A stretch of DNA of 44,988 bases, from positions 1 to 44,988 of the forward strand of contig CALWQJ010000004.1 in the NCBI GenBank assembly GCA_944383645.1, written 5' to 3'. A program made the position numbers and the translations under genes. This document shows, one piece after another, positions 32,050 through 40,990 of the stretch. Origin of the DNA: an uncultured Merdimonas sp. GTDB taxonomy: Bacteria > Bacillota > Clostridia > Lachnospirales > Lachnospiraceae. How positions within the stretch are numbered: the stretch's first letter is position 1; each line of letters starts with the position of its first letter. Below the pieces are notes generated by a model. The model was not told where the DNA came from. It was given only the letters and a program-made list of their open reading frames with translations, and ran no database searches.

Positions 32050-33141
32050 ATGAAACTAGATGAATTGATAAAAATGTCAAATGATTATGGCGCTAATTCA
32101 AATTATGTTTTGGCAGGTGGAGGAAATACCTCAGTAAAAAGTGAAAGTAAGCTTTATGTAAAATGCTCGGGCGCTCAGTTGGCTACTATGACGAGCGATG
32201 AGATTGTGGAAATGGATCGTCAGAAATTAAACCAAATTCTGCAAAAGCAATATTCTACAGACGATATTGTTCGGGAAAGAGAATATCTTGTGGATATAAT
32301 GAGTGCTATCACAGATTCAAATAAAAAGAAACGTCCTAGTGTGGAGGCCTTGCTGCATAATCTTTTTTCGTATCGCTATGTACTTCATATTCATCCAACT
32401 CTGATTAATGGCCTTACCTGTTCGAAGGATGGAAAAGAGGCGGCAAAAAGACTTTTCGGAAAAGATGTTCTTTGGATTCCAAGCTGTAAACCTGGATACA
32501 TTCTTGCCCAATATTGCTATGAACAAATGTCGGAGTTTAAGAAAAAATATGGTTATACCGTTAAAATTATGCTGCTGCAAAACCATGGAATTTTTATCAG
32601 TGCGGATACGGTAGAAGAAATAAATGATTTATTCAAAAATATAGAAGCAGCCTTAAAAAAGGAGGTTAAAAAAGAACCAAGAGAAGAAGAGATAAAAGAT
32701 GAAAAAAAAGAAAAAACAGCGGAATTTTTAACAGGAATAATGGAGCGAAAAGTAATCCCGGTATATATGAAAGAGGCAGGAGAATATATGAAAAATACGG
32801 AAACGGTTCAACCGTTATTATCTCCGTATACCCCCGACTATATTGTATATTGCGGGCCATATCCACTGTATTTAGAGGACATGAATGATGTGAAAGAAAC
32901 TATGCGTAATTTTGAAAGAGAAAATGGTATGTTACCTAAGATTATACTTGTAGAAGGAGATGGGGTATATATTATGGAGAACAATTTAGATAAAGCGGTT
33001 CGAGCAAAAATGTTGTTTGAAGATGCGGTAAAAATTGTCGTGTACGCGGAAAGCTTTGGTGGAGCAAAGCCCATGTCTGAAGAGTTGATCCAATTTATTG
33101 TGCATTGGGAAGCGGAGTCCTATCGTTCCAGTAAGATATAG
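32050..33141 (+). CDS. Class II aldolase (RhaD/YuxG-type aldolase domain protein)
   Basis: 363 aa. The class II aldolase domain has LAGGGNTSVK at the phosphate site (about 21-30), zinc ligands His113 and His115 in LHIHPT, and His179 in QNHGIF; Glu99 is a candidate base. The extended C-terminus (YCGPYPLYLED, FIVHWEAESYR) matches the aldolase half of bifunctional YuxG-type rhamnulose-1-phosphate aldolase/dehydrogenases and stops where their SDR half would begin. Expected reaction: retro-aldol cleavage of a ketose 1-phosphate to DHAP and an aldehyde. ATG 32050 has GGAG close upstream; ATG 32026 does not. Confidence 0.85.
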   Translation: MKLDELIKMSNDYGANSNYVLAGGGNTSVKSESKLYVKCSGAQLATMTSDEIVEMDRQKLNQILQKQYSTDDIVREREYLVDIMSAITDSNKKKRPSVEALLHNLFSYRYVLHIHPTLINGLTCSKDGKEAAKRLFGKDVLWIPSCKPGYILAQYCYEQMSEFKKKYGYTVKIMLLQNHGIFISADTVEEINDLFKNIEAALKKEVKKEPREEEIKDEKKEKTAEFLTGIMERKVIPVYMKEAGEYMKNTETVQPLLSPYTPDYIVYCGPYPLYLEDMNDVKETMRNFERENGMLPKIILVEGDGVYIMENNLDKAVRAKMLFEDAVKIVVYAESFGGAKPMSEELIQFIVHWEAESYRSSKI

Positions 33142-33168
33142 CAACAACAGTTTCTAAAATAATTATGA

Positions 33169-33205
33169 ATGGGGCTGTCGCACTAAATTGATGCGACAGC
33201 CCCAT
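33169..33205. terminator. Strong hairpin at the right edge of the island
   Basis: ATGGGGCTGTCGCA (33169-33182) and its exact reverse complement (33192-33205) form a 14-bp stem with a 9-base loop, between the convergent aldolase and ACT-domain genes. T tracts are poor on both sides, so strength relies on the stem. Confidence 0.7.
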
Positions 33206-33208
33206 AAA

Positions 33209-33613
33209 TTATACCACCGAAAATCCCTTATTCTTAATGCAGATCTCCACCTCCGGGGCGTCCTCGCAGTGGAAAATCAGCACCGGCTTGCCGGAGTCGC
33301 GGTTAAAGGAAAGATAGGTGTAGTCGATGTTGATATTGCTCTCGGTCAGCGCCTTCAGGAGCCGGTTCAGGTTGCCCACCTCGTCCTCCACCTCTACGCC
33401 GATGACGCTGGTCATGCGGCAGATATGGCCGGTGTCCTTCAGGAGGTCCATGGCGCCCTCCGGATCAGAGACAATCATGCGGTGAATTCCGAACTCAGCG
33501 CCGTCGTTGGTGCAGGATCCCCAGATATTGATGCCCTTGTCGGCCAGCATCTGCGTGATGCCCTGGAGGGTTCCCTTTGTATTCTGTGTGCATATGGATA
33601 CTTGTCTCAGCAT
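33209..33613 (-). CDS. Tandem ACT-domain protein
   Basis: 134 aa with two ACT-like modules: QVSICTQNTKGTLQGITQMLAD (about 4-25) and SVIGVEVEDEVGNLNRLLKAL (about 69-89), the latter with the Gly-Asn ligand turn. ACT pairs bind amino acids and regulate enzymes; freestanding ones have no fixed role. The open frame reaches 33670, but ATG 33613 is favoured by AAAGGAG 7 bases upstream and starts at the first domain strand. Confidence 0.85.
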   Translation of the reverse strand: MLRQVSICTQNTKGTLQGITQMLADKGINIWGSCTNDGAEFGIHRMIVSDPEGAMDLLKDTGHICRMTSVIGVEVEDEVGNLNRLLKALTESNINIDYTYLSFNRDSGKPVLIFHCEDAPEVEICIKNKGFSVV

Positions 33614-33676
33614 GGCGATTCTCCTTTGTCTTAAACTGTAAGCGGCTATTCGCAGCCGTCCCACCCACATGCAACC

Positions 33677-33705
33677 ATGATACCACAGCCCTTTGTATTT
33701 TACAA
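33677..33705 (-). promoter_or_regulatory. Promoter of the ACT-domain gene
   Basis: Minus strand TTGTAA (33700-33705), a 17-base spacer and TATCAT (33677-33682), placing transcription about 60 bases before the ATG at 33613. Confidence 0.55.
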
Positions 33706-33773
33706 TGGCATTCAGAAGTGCTTTGTGCTATACTGCTGAATGACGAAGACCAAAAAGCATCTGGAGATTTATC

Positions 33774-35114
33774 ATGGATGAATTAAAAAAACTGCTTGAA
33801 ACATATATGGATGAAAACCTGGAACAGCTTATTTTGAGCAGCCCGCGGAAAGGGCTGGAGGAGAAGAAGGTCCGGATCCGCCCGGTGCTCCTGAAGGGAC
33901 AGCTGAAATTTCAGGCGGAGATTTTCCGGGGAACCCAGGCCTTTCATGAAAACCTGGGGAAGGAGGAGGCGATCGCCCGGATCCTGGGCTGGATGGAGAA
34001 TACCTTCTGCCAGCTGCAGCTTACGGCCCCGGAGGGAGCCGTGAACGCCCTGGTAAGCAAAAAGGGACATATGACGGTGAAGGAGAAAAGAAAAGCCAAA
34101 GCCTCCTCGACCGGAAAGGCGCAGGCCGGGGCCTGCGAAACCGGCGCCTGCAGTGTAAAGAAGACAAATCTGGAGCATAATAGAAAGAAGGCGTATCTTC
34201 TGGAAGAGGGGCGGCCGGTTCCCTTTCTGGTGGATCTGGGCGTCATGACGCCGGAGGGGCGCGTGGTGCACGCCCGCTACGACAAGTTCCGCCAGATTAA
34301 CCGGTTCCTGGAATTTATCGAGGATATCATTCCCGCGCTGCCAAAGGATCGGGAGCTTACGATCCTGGACTTTGGCTGCGGCAAGTCCTATCTGACCTTT
34401 GCCATGTATTATTATCTGCGGGAGCGCTGTGGGCTCGACGTGCGGATTATCGGCCTGGATCTGAAAAAGGACGTGATCCGCCGCTGCGGGGAACTGGCGC
34501 GCAGATACGGCTATGACAAGCTGACTTTCCTGGAAGGCGATATCGCCGGCTATGAGGGCTGCAGCCAGGTGGACGTGGTGGTGACCCTCCACGCCTGCGA
34601 TACGGCTACCGATTACGCCCTTTATAAGGCGGTGAAGTGGAACGCCAGGGTGATCCTGTCTGTGCCGTGCTGCCAGCATGAGCTGAACGGGCAGCTTCGA
34701 AACGAGACGCTGGCCCCCGTGCTGAAATACGGCCTTCTGAAGGAGCGGATAGCGGCCCTTCTGACGGACGGCCTGCGGGCGGAGCTTCTGGAGCAGCAGG
34801 GCTACGACACGCAGATCCTGGAATTTATCGATATGGAGCACACGCCGAAGAATATCCTGATCCGGGCGGTGAAGCGGCCGGAAAGAGAAAAGAAAGGCGC
34901 TGGAAGCGCAGAAAACCGAAAGAGCGCAGAGAGGGCGGAGGGCTATGACCGCTGCGCGCAGGCCCTGCACGCTGACCTGACGCTTGCGAGGCTTCTGGCG
35001 GCCGGAGAGTTTGCGACTCCGGCAGAGACCCGGCGCAGAAGAAGGGAAGAGAAGGCAGGAAAAGAGGCGGCGGAAAAGGAATTCACAGGGGAAAAAGGAG
35101 GAGAGAGCCGTTGA
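33774..35114 (+). CDS. SAM-dependent methyltransferase (Methyltransf_32-like)
   Basis: 446 aa. N-terminal extra domain (1-130), a basic Lys/Ala linker, then a class I methyltransferase core: SAM motif LDFGCGKSYLTFAMYYYL (about 199-216), acidic loop IIGLDLKKDV, and the VTLHACDTATDYAL...ILSVPCCQHELN stretch characteristic of the family that includes TRM13-like and GSTCD proteins. The C-terminus (about 370-446) is charged and probably disordered. An RNA substrate is plausible but unproven. The final TGA overlaps the TTG start of the next gene. Confidence 0.8.
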   Translation: MDELKKLLETYMDENLEQLILSSPRKGLEEKKVRIRPVLLKGQLKFQAEIFRGTQAFHENLGKEEAIARILGWMENTFCQLQLTAPEGAVNALVSKKGHMTVKEKRKAKASSTGKAQAGACETGACSVKKTNLEHNRKKAYLLEEGRPVPFLVDLGVMTPEGRVVHARYDKFRQINRFLEFIEDIIPALPKDRELTILDFGCGKSYLTFAMYYYLRERCGLDVRIIGLDLKKDVIRRCGELARRYGYDKLTFLEGDIAGYEGCSQVDVVVTLHACDTATDYALYKAVKWNARVILSVPCCQHELNGQLRNETLAPVLKYGLLKERIAALLTDGLRAELLEQQGYDTQILEFIDMEHTPKNILIRAVKRPEREKKGAGSAENRKSAERAEGYDRCAQALHADLTLARLLAAGEFATPAETRRRRREEKAGKEAAEKEFTGEKGGESR

Positions 35115-37648
35115 AAAAACTGGTTTTGAGAATTGTATCGATAGCGGCTGCCTTCCTTCTGGGCGTCCTGGGAATGGGCTATTACCTGATGGCAGGAAAC
35201 ACGGACTCCACAGCCCATATGGCTTCCGCCACGCTTCCGCTGATTTATCTGGAGCAGGGCGGGCGTTCGTTTAACCTCATGCACGGATATACGAAGAGTA
35301 TGGACGCCTCCAGCATCCGGGACGCAGTCCTGCCGCTTCCGGAGGACCGGGAAATATCCCTTCGGATCGAAAGCCCGGATACGGCTGTCCAGGACATTCA
35401 CTATGAGGTCAGAAGCCTTGACATGGACCGCCTGATTGAAGACGGAGAACTGGAATTTACCCGGGAAGGAGACACGATCCGGGCGGATTTCCAGCTGATG
35501 GATCTTCTGGAGGACGGAGGAGAATACCTGCTGGCGCTGCGCCTTTCCCTGGAGCAGGGCCGGGAGGCGTACTACTATACGCATATCGCCAATGTGGGCG
35601 AGACGCATCTTGTGGAGTGCCTGGAGCTGGTGGACACGATACACGGCGCGCTTTTCGATAAGGACAATACGGTCAGCATCGCCCAGTACATGGAGACGGA
35701 TTCTTCGGCGGACAACGATACCCTGGACTATGTGTCCATCCATTCCCGTTATAACCAGATGATCTGGGCCAATATGGAGGTGGAGCCGCCGGAGGGAGAG
35801 GTCCGGACCTACATTACGGAGATTGAGAACGCCGTCGCCTCGATCCGCCTGGAGTATGAGCTGGATTATACAAACGAGGAGGAAGAGACGGAGCGCTATG
35901 AGGTGACGGAGTCCTTCCGGGTCCGGTATACGGAGCAGCGGATGTATCTGCTGAATTATGAGCGGAGGGTGGATCGGATTTTTGAACCGGATCCGTCCGT
36001 GTTCTCGGAGAAATCCGTCGATCTGGGAATTCTGAATACCGAGATGGAGTACCGGAAAAACGAGGAAGAGAACATCGTCGGCTTCGTGCAGAACGGGCAG
36101 CTCTGGAGCTACGACGCGGCGCAGAATAAGCTGTCGCTGGTGTTCGGCTTCCGGGAGGGAGACGATCTGCGGGGAAGCTTCGATGAGCACGCGATCCGGA
36201 TCCTGAATGTGGACGAGTCGGGCAGCATGAATTTTCTGGTGTACGGCTATATGAACCGGGGCAGCCATGAGGGCGAGACGGGAATCGCGCTCTACACCTA
36301 CGACGCCCTGTCCAATTCGGTGGAGGAGCGGCTTTTTATAGAAAGCGATCGTTCCTTTGCGGCTCTGGAGGCGGAGCTGGGAGAGGCGGCCTATGTGAAC
36401 AACAACCAGCAGTTCTACCTGTACCTGGACGGCTCTGTCATCTGTGTGGATCTGAATACTCTGGAGTATGAGACGATTGACTCCGGCGTCAGCGCGGAGA
36501 GCTGTCTGGTCTCTGCGGACGGACGCTTCGCCGCCTGGCAGCAGGAGGCTTCCCTGCACGAATCCGACACGGTTTCCGTAATGGATCTGGAGACGGGAGC
36601 GCGCAAGACGGTCTCCGCCCGGGAGGGCTTCTATATCCGGGCCCTGGGCTTCATGGGGACAGATTTCATATACGGGGAAGCGGCGCAGGGCGACGTCCGG
36701 GAGGATATCGCGGGAAATTGGATTTTCCCTATGGGCCGCGTGGTGATTCAGGATCAGTACGGAAAGGAGCTCCGCGCCTCGGACTATGAAGCCCTGGGCA
36801 AATACGTGGTTTCGATTTCCATAGAAGACAACCGGATTTCTCTGGAGTGCGTGCGCCGCTCGGCGGACGGCGGCTATGAGGAAGCCGGGCCGGAGACGAT
36901 CACCAGCCGGGAGCTGGAAACGGAGGAAAAAATATCCCTGGAGACAAGGAATTCCGGTGACAAGAAACGGGAATATTATTTTGCGCTGGCAGAGGGGCAC
37001 GGCTCCGGAAAGCTCCGGCAGCTTTCGCCGGAGCAGGTACTCTTCGAGGGCAGCAGGAGGCTGGCCCTGGAGGCGGGGACAACGGACGGAAGGTACTACG
37101 CCTACAGCTTCGACGGCTCCTTCCTGGGCGCCCACGCGAAGGCGAACGAGGCGATTCTGGAGGCCTATGACGCCATGGGCTGCGTGGTGGACAGCCGTCA
37201 GGACTATATCTGGAAACGGGGCGGGCGTAAGACCCGGACAGAGCTCTCCGGCATGGAAAATCCCCAGCAGAGCGCAGGAGAGTCGAGTCTTCAGGCGGCT
37301 CTGGAGATTCTTCTGGGCGCGCAGAAAATCTACGGCGACGTGGAGGCTTATCTGGCCCAGGGCTATACGCCCTATGAGATTCTCGAGGAACAGTCGGCGG
37401 GCCGCGTGCTGGATCTGTCGGGCTGCTCTGTGAGCATGGTACAGTATTATGTCAGCCAGGGCTATCCTGTGCTGGCGCTGCAGGGCGGCGGCGCCGCGGA
37501 GCTGATCACAGGCTACGATCAGCAGAATATCATTGTGACCGATCCGCTGACCGGAGAGAGCAGCCGGCGCGGGCTGAACGACAGCACGCAGATGTACGAG
37601 GAGCTGGGCAATCTGTTCCTGGTCTGCCTTCCGGCAAAGGAAGCATAA
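35111..37648 (+). CDS. Large membrane-anchored extracellular protein with a degenerate C39-like domain, TTG start
   Basis: 845 aa, not a characterised family. The N-terminal helix (about 5-27) anchors it or serves as signal peptide. Residues about 60-700 are strand-rich with repeated short blocks (WSYDAAQNKLSLVF, LYTYDALSNSVEERL, ICVDLNTLEYETI), resembling propeller blades. The C-terminus (about 715-845) resembles a C39-like cysteine protease. The motif expected to hold the Cys reads QQSAGESSLQ (Ala722), and the expected His before TGYD is Ala795, so it is probably non-catalytic. The TTG start overlaps the methyltransferase stop and has GGAGGAG upstream. Confidence 0.75.
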   Translation: MKKLVLRIVSIAAAFLLGVLGMGYYLMAGNTDSTAHMASATLPLIYLEQGGRSFNLMHGYTKSMDASSIRDAVLPLPEDREISLRIESPDTAVQDIHYEVRSLDMDRLIEDGELEFTREGDTIRADFQLMDLLEDGGEYLLALRLSLEQGREAYYYTHIANVGETHLVECLELVDTIHGALFDKDNTVSIAQYMETDSSADNDTLDYVSIHSRYNQMIWANMEVEPPEGEVRTYITEIENAVASIRLEYELDYTNEEEETERYEVTESFRVRYTEQRMYLLNYERRVDRIFEPDPSVFSEKSVDLGILNTEMEYRKNEEENIVGFVQNGQLWSYDAAQNKLSLVFGFREGDDLRGSFDEHAIRILNVDESGSMNFLVYGYMNRGSHEGETGIALYTYDALSNSVEERLFIESDRSFAALEAELGEAAYVNNNQQFYLYLDGSVICVDLNTLEYETIDSGVSAESCLVSADGRFAAWQQEASLHESDTVSVMDLETGARKTVSAREGFYIRALGFMGTDFIYGEAAQGDVREDIAGNWIFPMGRVVIQDQYGKELRASDYEALGKYVVSISIEDNRISLECVRRSADGGYEEAGPETITSRELETEEKISLETRNSGDKKREYYFALAEGHGSGKLRQLSPEQVLFEGSRRLALEAGTTDGRYYAYSFDGSFLGAHAKANEAILEAYDAMGCVVDSRQDYIWKRGGRKTRTELSGMENPQQSAGESSLQAALEILLGAQKIYGDVEAYLAQGYTPYEILEEQSAGRVLDLSGCSVSMVQYYVSQGYPVLALQGGGAAELITGYDQQNIIVTDPLTGESSRRGLNDSTQMYEELGNLFLVCLPAKEA

Positions 37649-37671
37649 AAAATAGGAGGAGCGAAAACGAC

Positions 37672-38787
37672 ATGGACGAGAGAGTAAAGACACTGGCGAA
37701 AAATCTGGTGAACTATTCCTGCAGGGTAAAGGCGGGCGACAAGGTATACATCAACTATACGGGCCCTTCCACGGAGGATCTGGCCCGGCAGCTGGTGAAA
37801 GAAGTGTACGCAGCAGGCGGACTTCCCTTTGCGCATTATATCAATCCAAAGGTGCAGAGAGAAATTCTCATGAACTGCACAGAGGAGCAGGTAAAGCTGA
37901 TGGAAGATCTGGCGGCGCAGGAGATGTCTCAGATGGACTGCTATATCGGCGTGCGCGGAAGCGACAACGTATCGGAGCTTTCCGATGTCCCGGCCGATAA
38001 AATGAATCTGTACGAGACGCTGTATTCCACGCCGGTGCACCACGGCATCCGCGTGCCGAAGACCCGCTGGGTGGTCTTACGTTATCCGAACGCCTCCATG
38101 GCCCAGCTTTCCGGCACCAGCTCGGAGGCCTTCGAGGACTTCTATTTCCAGGTGTGTAATCTGGATTATTCCAAGATGAGCCGCGCCATGAAGGCTCTCG
38201 TGGAGCTGATGAACCGCACGGATAAGGTGCGGCTGACCGGAAGGGACACGGATCTTACCTTTTCCATTAAAGACATTCCGGCCATCGCCTGCGACGGCCA
38301 GCTGAACATTCCGGATGGAGAAGTCTATACGGCTCCGGTCCGGGATTCCATCAACGGCGTCATCACCTACAATACGCCCTCTCTTTATCAGGGCTTTACC
38401 TTCGAGAATGTGCGCCTGGAATTTGAAAACGGGAAAATCGTGAAGGCCACGGCGAACAATACGGAGCGTCTGAACCAGATTCTCGACACGGACGAGGGCG
38501 CCCGCTATGTGGGCGAGTTCGCCATCGGCGTGAATCCCTATATCCTGAAGCCCATGAAGGATATCCTGTTTGACGAGAAAATCATGGGTTCCATCCACTT
38601 TACGCCGGGCAACTGCTATGACGACGCTTATAATGGCAACGCAAGCGCCATCCACTGGGATCTGGTCATGATCCAGAGAGAGGAGTACGGCGGAGGAGAG
38701 ATTTATTTCGACGACCGTCTGATTCGCAGGAACGGCCGCTTCGTGCTGCCGGAGCTGGACTGCCTGAACCCGGAGAACCTGGTGTAG
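37672..38787 (+). CDS. M29 family aminopeptidase
   Basis: 371-aa cytoplasmic metallo-aminopeptidase of the AmpS/PepS/AmpT family. The C-terminal metal-binding region is recognisable: NIPDGEVYTAPVRDS (about 219-233), VGEFAIGVNP, and SIHFTPGNCYDDAYNG...AIHWDLVM (His and Asp ligands). It releases N-terminal residues from peptides using two metal ions. GGAGGAG precedes ATG 37672, 23 bases after the previous gene. Confidence 0.92.
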   Translation: MDERVKTLAKNLVNYSCRVKAGDKVYINYTGPSTEDLARQLVKEVYAAGGLPFAHYINPKVQREILMNCTEEQVKLMEDLAAQEMSQMDCYIGVRGSDNVSELSDVPADKMNLYETLYSTPVHHGIRVPKTRWVVLRYPNASMAQLSGTSSEAFEDFYFQVCNLDYSKMSRAMKALVELMNRTDKVRLTGRDTDLTFSIKDIPAIACDGQLNIPDGEVYTAPVRDSINGVITYNTPSLYQGFTFENVRLEFENGKIVKATANNTERLNQILDTDEGARYVGEFAIGVNPYILKPMKDILFDEKIMGSIHFTPGNCYDDAYNGNASAIHWDLVMIQREEYGGGEIYFDDRLIRRNGRFVLPELDCLNPENLV

Positions 38788-38844
38788 GACAATATTCACG
38801 GCAGCAGGTCCGGACGCATATACTACTGCAAAAAGGATATTTTT

Positions 38845-39249
38845 ATGAATCCTTATGACGGGAACCAACCCTTTTTCCGAACTTATCAGCCATATCCGTT
38901 TTACCCTTTTCTGCCTTGGACGGACGAAAAAACGAGAGATAAAAGACGGTTTCAGGAGCTGTATCCTTCCCTGGCTCGACAGATTCAGCCGCTGGTAGAG
39001 GAAGCCTGCGACCGGATGGAATATGAGGGAAGCCTGATGTTTGACGAGTATCCGGACCGGCTGCTGCTCCGCCGGTTGAGCCGCCGCATCTGCGGTAAGC
39101 TGGATAAGGAGGCCTATCGGGATGAACTGACGATGCAAGAGGCTGCGGGACCGGAATGGCTGGAGGATCTGGTGACGGTGCTGCTCCTGAACGAAATGTA
39201 TCAGCGCCGCTGCCGGAGGCGGGAACGGCGGTTTGGCGGAGCTTTCTGA
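38845..39249 (+). CDS. Hypothetical protein, Tyr/Phe-Pro-rich N-terminus
   Basis: 134 aa, no family recognised. The N-terminus is aromatic and Pro-rich (FFRTYQPYPFYPFLPW), followed by a charged helical body with a tandem of Arg-rich segments and a basic C-terminus (RRCRRRERR). It resembles small spore- or division-associated proteins only in general composition, so no function is proposed. AAGGA lies 8 bases before ATG 38845. Next gene: DUF3786. Confidence 0.65.
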   Translation: MNPYDGNQPFFRTYQPYPFYPFLPWTDEKTRDKRRFQELYPSLARQIQPLVEEACDRMEYEGSLMFDEYPDRLLLRRLSRRICGKLDKEAYRDELTMQEAAGPEWLEDLVTVLLLNEMYQRRCRRRERRFGGAF

Positions 39250-39350
39250 GCAGGCTGGCGCGCGGCGGAAAATGAAAGGACGGGTGGGACCGGCGAAAGC
39301 AGGCGTCTGAGGGCGGAAACGCCGGCCCCGCTGTCAGAAAGGAAATACGG

Positions 39351-40025
39351 ATGAGAGAAAGGTATGTGGATACTCCGGAGAAGGAAGCGGACCGCTATCT
39401 GGCGCTTTGTGATATGTGGAGAAAAAAATATCTGGGGCTGGACCGAAGGGAGCTGCAGGCGCGATTCCGGCTGGAGGGCGATGAGGAGGCGCAGTATATC
39501 GTTTATTTCCATCAGCGGTATCGGATCGACCAGCGGACAGGCATGCTGACGCTGGAGGAGGAGCCGGAGCGGGAGCTTCCGTTCAATGCGGTGATGACGA
39601 TCTATCATCTTTTTTATTACGCAAAGCCCGAAGCGAAGGTGTCCGGGCGTTTCATTCCCTTCCGGGAGGTGAAGCGGGCGGCGCCCTTTGACGCGGCCTT
39701 TAAAAGGAACGTGCTGGACGCGGCGGCCCGGACCTTCGACGGGCATCTGGCAGAGCTTCACCGCGCCTGCCAGGCGCTGGGCGGAAGGCCGCTGAAGCAG
39801 GGAGACGCCGGCTACGAGATCCTGGCGTTCGACTGTATGCCCCTGCAGTTTGTTTTCTGGGACGGGGACGATGAATTTCCGGCGCAGGCCAATATCCTGT
39901 TTGACGCGGATATTACGGATTTTCTGCACGAGGAAACGGTGGTGTGCGTAGGAGATGAGCTGTTTAGGCGGCTCGTGGAGGAGTCGGGGCTTACGAATGT
40001 AAAGAGGCCCTTCGGGGACAGATAG
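39351..40025 (+). CDS. DUF3786 domain protein
   Basis: 224 aa. The body matches DUF3786, with the family's closing signature PLQFVFWDGDDEFPAQANILFDADITDFLH (listed in parts: VFWDGDDEFPAQANILFD). Proteins with this domain are common in anaerobic Firmicutes, sometimes near corrinoid or Fe-S genes, with no assigned function. AAAGGAAA precedes ATG 39351. It ends at a strong hairpin. Confidence 0.8.
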   Translation: MRERYVDTPEKEADRYLALCDMWRKKYLGLDRRELQARFRLEGDEEAQYIVYFHQRYRIDQRTGMLTLEEEPERELPFNAVMTIYHLFYYAKPEAKVSGRFIPFREVKRAAPFDAAFKRNVLDAAARTFDGHLAELHRACQALGGRPLKQGDAGYEILAFDCMPLQFVFWDGDDEFPAQANILFDADITDFLHEETVVCVGDELFRRLVEESGLTNVKRPFGDR

Positions 40026-40036
40026 ATAAGAAAAGA

Positions 40037-40082
40037 GAAGCGGGCAGGGGGAGCTGGGTATCCGGCTTCCCCTGCCCGCTTC
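40037..40082. terminator. Bidirectional terminator between DUF3786 and HAD genes
   Basis: An 18-bp stem (40037-40054 with 40065-40082, one G-U pair). The T-rich TTCTCTTTTCTTAT follows on the minus strand, so it best serves the HAD gene. Confidence 0.7.
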
Positions 40083-40103
40083 CGGCGGCGCTTCTTCCGC
40101 CTG

Positions 40104-40910
40104 TTATGCGCGGGACGCCGCCCACTGCCTGGCGCGGGACAGGGCGTCTGCCAGTCCGCCCTCGTCGATATCCTTCGCCGTGTAATCGGCCGCGGCCTGT
40201 ACCTCCGGCATGGCGTTGCCCATGGCAATGCCGAAGGCGGCGGCCCGGATCAGTTCCATATCGTTCATGCTGTCGCCGATGGCGATCACGTCGTCCCAGG
40301 AGGCGTGGAAATATTCCAGAATCCGGGAGGCGCCCATGACCTTGCCGTTTTCCTTCGGAATAATATCAGCTCCGCCCAGCTCGTCCCCCATATAAAGCAG
40401 CTTTGTTTCAGGAAAATGTGCCTGGACATCCTCGATTGCTTCCTTTGTGTCAGCCAGAAAAAAGGCGGGACGGCGGCTTGTATACAGTGCCTGAAAGGCG
40501 TTTCCCTCCTCCGGGATCACCTTGCGGTTCCGATTGGTGGGCAGCGACCGGAAGCGTTCCAGATTGGAGGTGGCCCAGGTTCCCTCGAAGCCGGAAATCA
40601 GGCAGTAGCCCTTTTCCACTACGTAATCCAGGATCCGGCGTTGCAGATCCGGGTCAAAATATTTTTCCCATAGAAGCTTCCCTTCCGCTTCTATGATAGC
40701 CCCGTTGGAGCTGACCAGTCCGTCCGGCGTGAAGCGGTTCCGGAAATCCTCCGGCAGATCGCTGCTGCGGAAGGCTCTTCCGCTGGCCAGAAATATGCGG
40801 AAGCCGTCGTTTTTCAGAGCTTCGAGAGCCTGGAGAGCATCTTCAGGGACAGTCCAGGTACGGTGGCTGAAGATGGTATTGTCATAATCGATAAAAAATA
40901 AAGGCTTCAT
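40104..40910 (-). CDS. HAD superfamily phosphatase, Cof/YidA type
   Basis: 268 aa. HAD motifs: DYDNTIF with nucleophile Asp at the N-terminus, LASGRA (motif II), Lys in PKENGKVMG, and GDSMNDMELI (motif IV). The long C2 cap between motifs II and III is that of Cof-type sugar-phosphate phosphatases. The substrate is unknown. ATG 40908-40910 is preferred to GTG 40914-40916 because AGGAGA lies 9 bases upstream of the former and only 3 of the latter. Confidence 0.88.
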   Translation of the reverse strand: MKPLFFIDYDNTIFSHRTWTVPEDALQALEALKNDGFRIFLASGRAFRSSDLPEDFRNRFTPDGLVSSNGAIIEAEGKLLWEKYFDPDLQRRILDYVVEKGYCLISGFEGTWATSNLERFRSLPTNRNRKVIPEEGNAFQALYTSRRPAFFLADTKEAIEDVQAHFPETKLLYMGDELGGADIIPKENGKVMGASRILEYFHASWDDVIAIGDSMNDMELIRAAAFGIAMGNAMPEVQAAADYTAKDIDEGGLADALSRARQWAASRA

Positions 40911-40990
40911 AATCACAGATCTCCTCTTTTGTTTCTGCTTCTTATTATATCCTTTTTTAACCGGGAAAGGAACCGTAGAATGTGGGCAAA

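Larger units (their letters stand above)
19380..33165. other. AT-rich catabolic island with a glycyl radical enzyme
   Basis: From the DeoR gene to the class II aldolase the sequence is visibly AT-rich, with AAA/TTT-type codons, while genes on both sides are GC-rich. The region is bounded by strong hairpins at 19327-19367 and 33169-33205. No integrase, transposase or flanking direct repeat was found, so the mode of acquisition is unknown. All genes inside fit one inducible pathway. Confidence 0.7.

Noticed and set aside
19406..33141. Possible bacterial microcompartment locus
   Set aside because: No shell protein, CoA-acylating aldehyde dehydrogenase or phosphotransacylase gene is present, and the radical enzyme has no evident encapsulation extension.
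19380..33205. Integrative element with att sites
   Set aside because: No integrase, relaxase or flanking direct repeats were seen. Only base composition suggests transfer.
34943..37693. 916-codon ORF on the minus strand
   Set aside because: It is antisense to the TTG-started secreted protein, whose domains, coupling and RBS are convincing. GC-rich genes often leave long antisense frames.
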